Of a stretch of 64,000 bases of DNA, positions 62,429-64,000 are shown in pieces. The stretch's first letter is position 1. Each line of letters begins with the position of its first letter. The stretch covers positions 1 through 64,000 of the forward strand of contig JBBJJH010000017.1 of the NCBI GenBank assembly GCA_037623315.1, read 5' to 3'. The translations under genes and the position numbers were made by a program. Below the pieces are notes generated by a model. The model ran no database searches. It had not been told where the DNA came from and was given only the letters and a program-made list of their open reading frames with translations. The stretch comes from Halanaerobiaceae bacterium ANBcell28 (GTDB lineage Bacteria; Bacillota; Halanaerobiia; Halanaerobiales; DTU029).

Positions 62429-63436
62429 ATGAATTCTTTAGAGCAGGTATATGATATCATTAAAAAAAATAATAATTTTATTTTAATGGGACATATTGCT
62501 CCTGACGGTGATTGTATTGGCTCTTTATTTGCTTTAAAGTGGTATCTTGATAATTTAGGTAAAAGTTCTATTGTATTATTCTCAGAAAAGCTGGAAGAAA
62601 AGTATCATGTTATAGGGGTTAAAGAAGAAGATTATTGCTTAATTGATGAATTTAAAATTGATAAAAACAAACATTATGTTTGCCTTGCCCTTGATTCTGC
62701 AGATATAGATCGCTTAGGTGAGGGCAAGGAGTTAGCAAAAAATCTATATTTGCTAAATATAGATCACCATCCTGATAACCCGTGTTATGGAGATATTAAT
62801 TATATTAATTCTGAAACAGCTGCTACTGGAGAAATAATATTCGATTTAATTTCTCTTAATGATAAATGGGCATTAGAAAATTTAGATAAAAATAAAAATT
62901 GTTATGACTCTAATATTCAAAATATAGCTAATGCTTTAGCTTTAGCTTTTATAGGTGATACTGGTAGTTTTCGTTACCAAAATACGAGTTCTACTGTATT
63001 TGATATAATGTCATTACTTAAGAGACTTGGTGCTGATGTCTATCAAATAAATAAATCTGTATATGCTTCTTATCCATATAATATAATTAAATTAAAAGCT
63101 CTTGCTTTGAACACTTTAGAATTATTTGAAGATAAAGTTGCTCATTTGACAGTAAGTCAAGAAATGCTAAAAAAGACTAATACTAATTTAGATGAAGTCT
63201 CTGGACTTGTTAATTATGCAAGGGATATTAAAGGAGTAGAGCTTGGTTTATTATTTTCCGAACTCAGCGAAAATGAAACTAGAGTTAGTTTTCGTTCTAA
63301 TAATTATTCTAAGGTAAATGAATTTGCTGCTTTATATGGTGGTGGTGGACATCCACGTGCTGCTGGCTGTTCGATTAATAAAAATCTTTTAGAAGTGAAA
63401 GAAATGATTTTAAAAAAGGTGAAAGATTATGTCTGA
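62429..63436 (+). CDS. nrnA: bifunctional oligoribonuclease/pAp phosphatase NrnA, DHH family
   Basis: NrnA-type proteins degrade nanoRNA of 2-5 nt and dephosphorylate pAp. The 335-residue protein has the DHH domain with GHIAPDGDCIGSLFALKWYL, LALDSADIDRLG, the DHH motif NIDHHPDNP and ALAFIGDTGSFRYQNTS, which binds metals. A C-terminal DHHA1 domain has RVSFRSNNYSKVNEFAALYG and GGGHPRAAGCS. AAAGGGGA precedes the ATG. It overlaps truB by 8 nt. The rbfA-nrnA-truB order is common in Firmicutes and other bacteria. Confidence 0.95.
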   Translation: MNSLEQVYDIIKKNNNFILMGHIAPDGDCIGSLFALKWYLDNLGKSSIVLFSEKLEEKYHVIGVKEEDYCLIDEFKIDKNKHYVCLALDSADIDRLGEGKELAKNLYLLNIDHHPDNPCYGDINYINSETAATGEIIFDLISLNDKWALENLDKNKNCYDSNIQNIANALALAFIGDTGSFRYQNTSSTVFDIMSLLKRLGADVYQINKSVYASYPYNIIKLKALALNTLELFEDKVAHLTVSQEMLKKTNTNLDEVSGLVNYARDIKGVELGLLFSELSENETRVSFRSNNYSKVNEFAALYGGGGHPRAAGCSINKNLLEVKEMILKKVKDYV

Positions 63437-64000
63437 ATTAAATGGAATAATAAATATATTAAAACCCCCTGGAAAAACTTCGTTTCAGGTGGTTTCTTGT
63501 GTTAGAAGAATTTTATCATGTAAAAAAGCTGGACATACAGGAACACTTGATCCTAGTGCAGTTGGTGTTCTCCCTATTTGTCTTGGTAAAGCAACTAAAA
63601 TTATACCTTATATTCCTGAAGATGAAAAAGAATATATAGCAGATATAATATTAGGAAAGAGGACAGATACTTTAGATGCTGAAGGTGAAATAATAGAGGA
63701 AAGTGAAGATTGGAAGCATATAAGTAAAGATGATTTAGAAAGAACACTGAAAGAATTTAAAGGTAATATAAAACAAATACCACCTATGTATTCAGCCTTG
63801 CATTATAAAGGAAAGCGTTTGTATAAGCTTGCTAGGCAAGGAAAAGAAGTTGATCGGGAACCTAGAGAAGTGGAGATTAAAGAATTAGAGTTATTAGAAT
63901 TTGATTTACCAAGAATAAAAGTTAGAGTTCTTTGTTCTAAAGGCACATATATTCGAACATTAGCTGATGATATAGGTGAATATTTAGAATGTGGTGCTTT
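63429..64000 (+). CDS. truB: tRNA pseudouridine(55) synthase TruB, partial
   Basis: TruB makes pseudouridine 55 in the T loop of most tRNAs. About 190 codons are present, and the gene runs off the end of the window. It begins MSELNGIINILKPPGKTSFQ. The catalytic Asp is in AGHTGTLDPSAVGVLPICLG, followed by KYIADIILGKRTDT-type residues of the substrate site and KQIPPMYSALHYKGKRLYKL. ATG 63429 overlaps the end of nrnA and follows AAAAAGGTGA. Confidence 0.95.
   Translation, partial: MSELNGIINILKPPGKTSFQVVSCVRRILSCKKAGHTGTLDPSAVGVLPICLGKATKIIPYIPEDEKEYIADIILGKRTDTLDAEGEIIEESEDWKHISKDDLERTLKEFKGNIKQIPPMYSALHYKGKRLYKLARQGKEVDREPREVEIKELELLEFDLPRIKVRVLCSKGTYIRTLADDIGEYLECGA

Noticed and set aside
1-64000. 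tRNA genes, rRNA genes, CRISPR arrays, complete insertion sequences or prophage genes
   Set aside because: I saw no cloverleaf candidates, repeat-spacer arrays, transposases, integrases or phage structural genes in any frame I read.

Overview
The window is AT-rich (about 30% G+C by eye, not computed) and reads as the chromosome of a low-GC Firmicute. Strong Shine-Dalgarno sites, several TTG/GTG starts, CodY, PolC and YtrA-type GntR regulators all fit this. From about 31.2 kb to the end the gene order is essentially that of Bacillus: topA-hslVU-codY-che-rpsB-tsf-pyrH-frr-uppS-cdsA-dxr-rseP-proS-polC-rimP-nusA-rnpM-infB-rbfA-truB, with ispG added. Two features hint at a diderm (outer-membrane) Firmicute such as a member of Halanaerobiales: a Smg/DUF494 gene beside dprA, and a secreted phosphatase-like protein whose C-terminus carries an outer-membrane beta-barrel signal. 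The lineage is inference.

Layout. 0.1-3.7 kb: a pantothenate/CoA operon (panB-panC-panD-coaBC) behind a promoter-rich leader. 3.9-13.5 kb: an MscS channel, a serine hydrolase of the beta-lactamase fold, an exporter trio (two permeases and an ATPase), an alkaline-phosphatase-superfamily protein, a CoA-binding protein, pyrophosphatase, a lone PTS EIIC and a K+ channel-like protein. 13.5-23.5 kb: an orphan lipoprotein, a GntR/ABC locus with a visible operator, small conserved proteins, a ketopantoate-reductase-like gene, an alpha/beta hydrolase, the 3' remnant of an FAD oxidoreductase gene, an inactive rhomboid fused to an EreA/TIKI-type domain, and the intact FAD oxidoreductase paralogue. 23.5-29 kb: queT-queF under a preQ1 riboswitch, back to back with a second GntR/ABC locus that continues into another ABC exporter. 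29.0-29.56 kb is a non-coding stretch rich in inverted repeats.

29.5-41.4 kb: dprA-smg-topA, then hslV-hslU-codY, then a chemotaxis signalling block (cheY-cheA-cheW-cheW-cheC-cheD) with none of the flagellar genes that fill this interval in Bacillus. 41.4-64 kb: ribosomal protein S2 behind a folded leader, EF-Ts, UMP kinase, ribosome recycling factor, isoprenoid/phospholipid/MEP-pathway genes, RseP, ProS, a glycosyltransferase, PolC and the nusA-infB operon, ending in a truB cut by the window edge. Hairpins or terminators sit in nearly every gap from rpsB to uppS, which suggests stepwise attenuation along one transcript.

The observations I consider most unusual are the pseudo-rhomboid/EreA-like fusion at 20091-21830, the phosphatase-like protein with a putative outer-membrane beta-signal at 8817-10448, and the unexplained structured region at 29016-29560.
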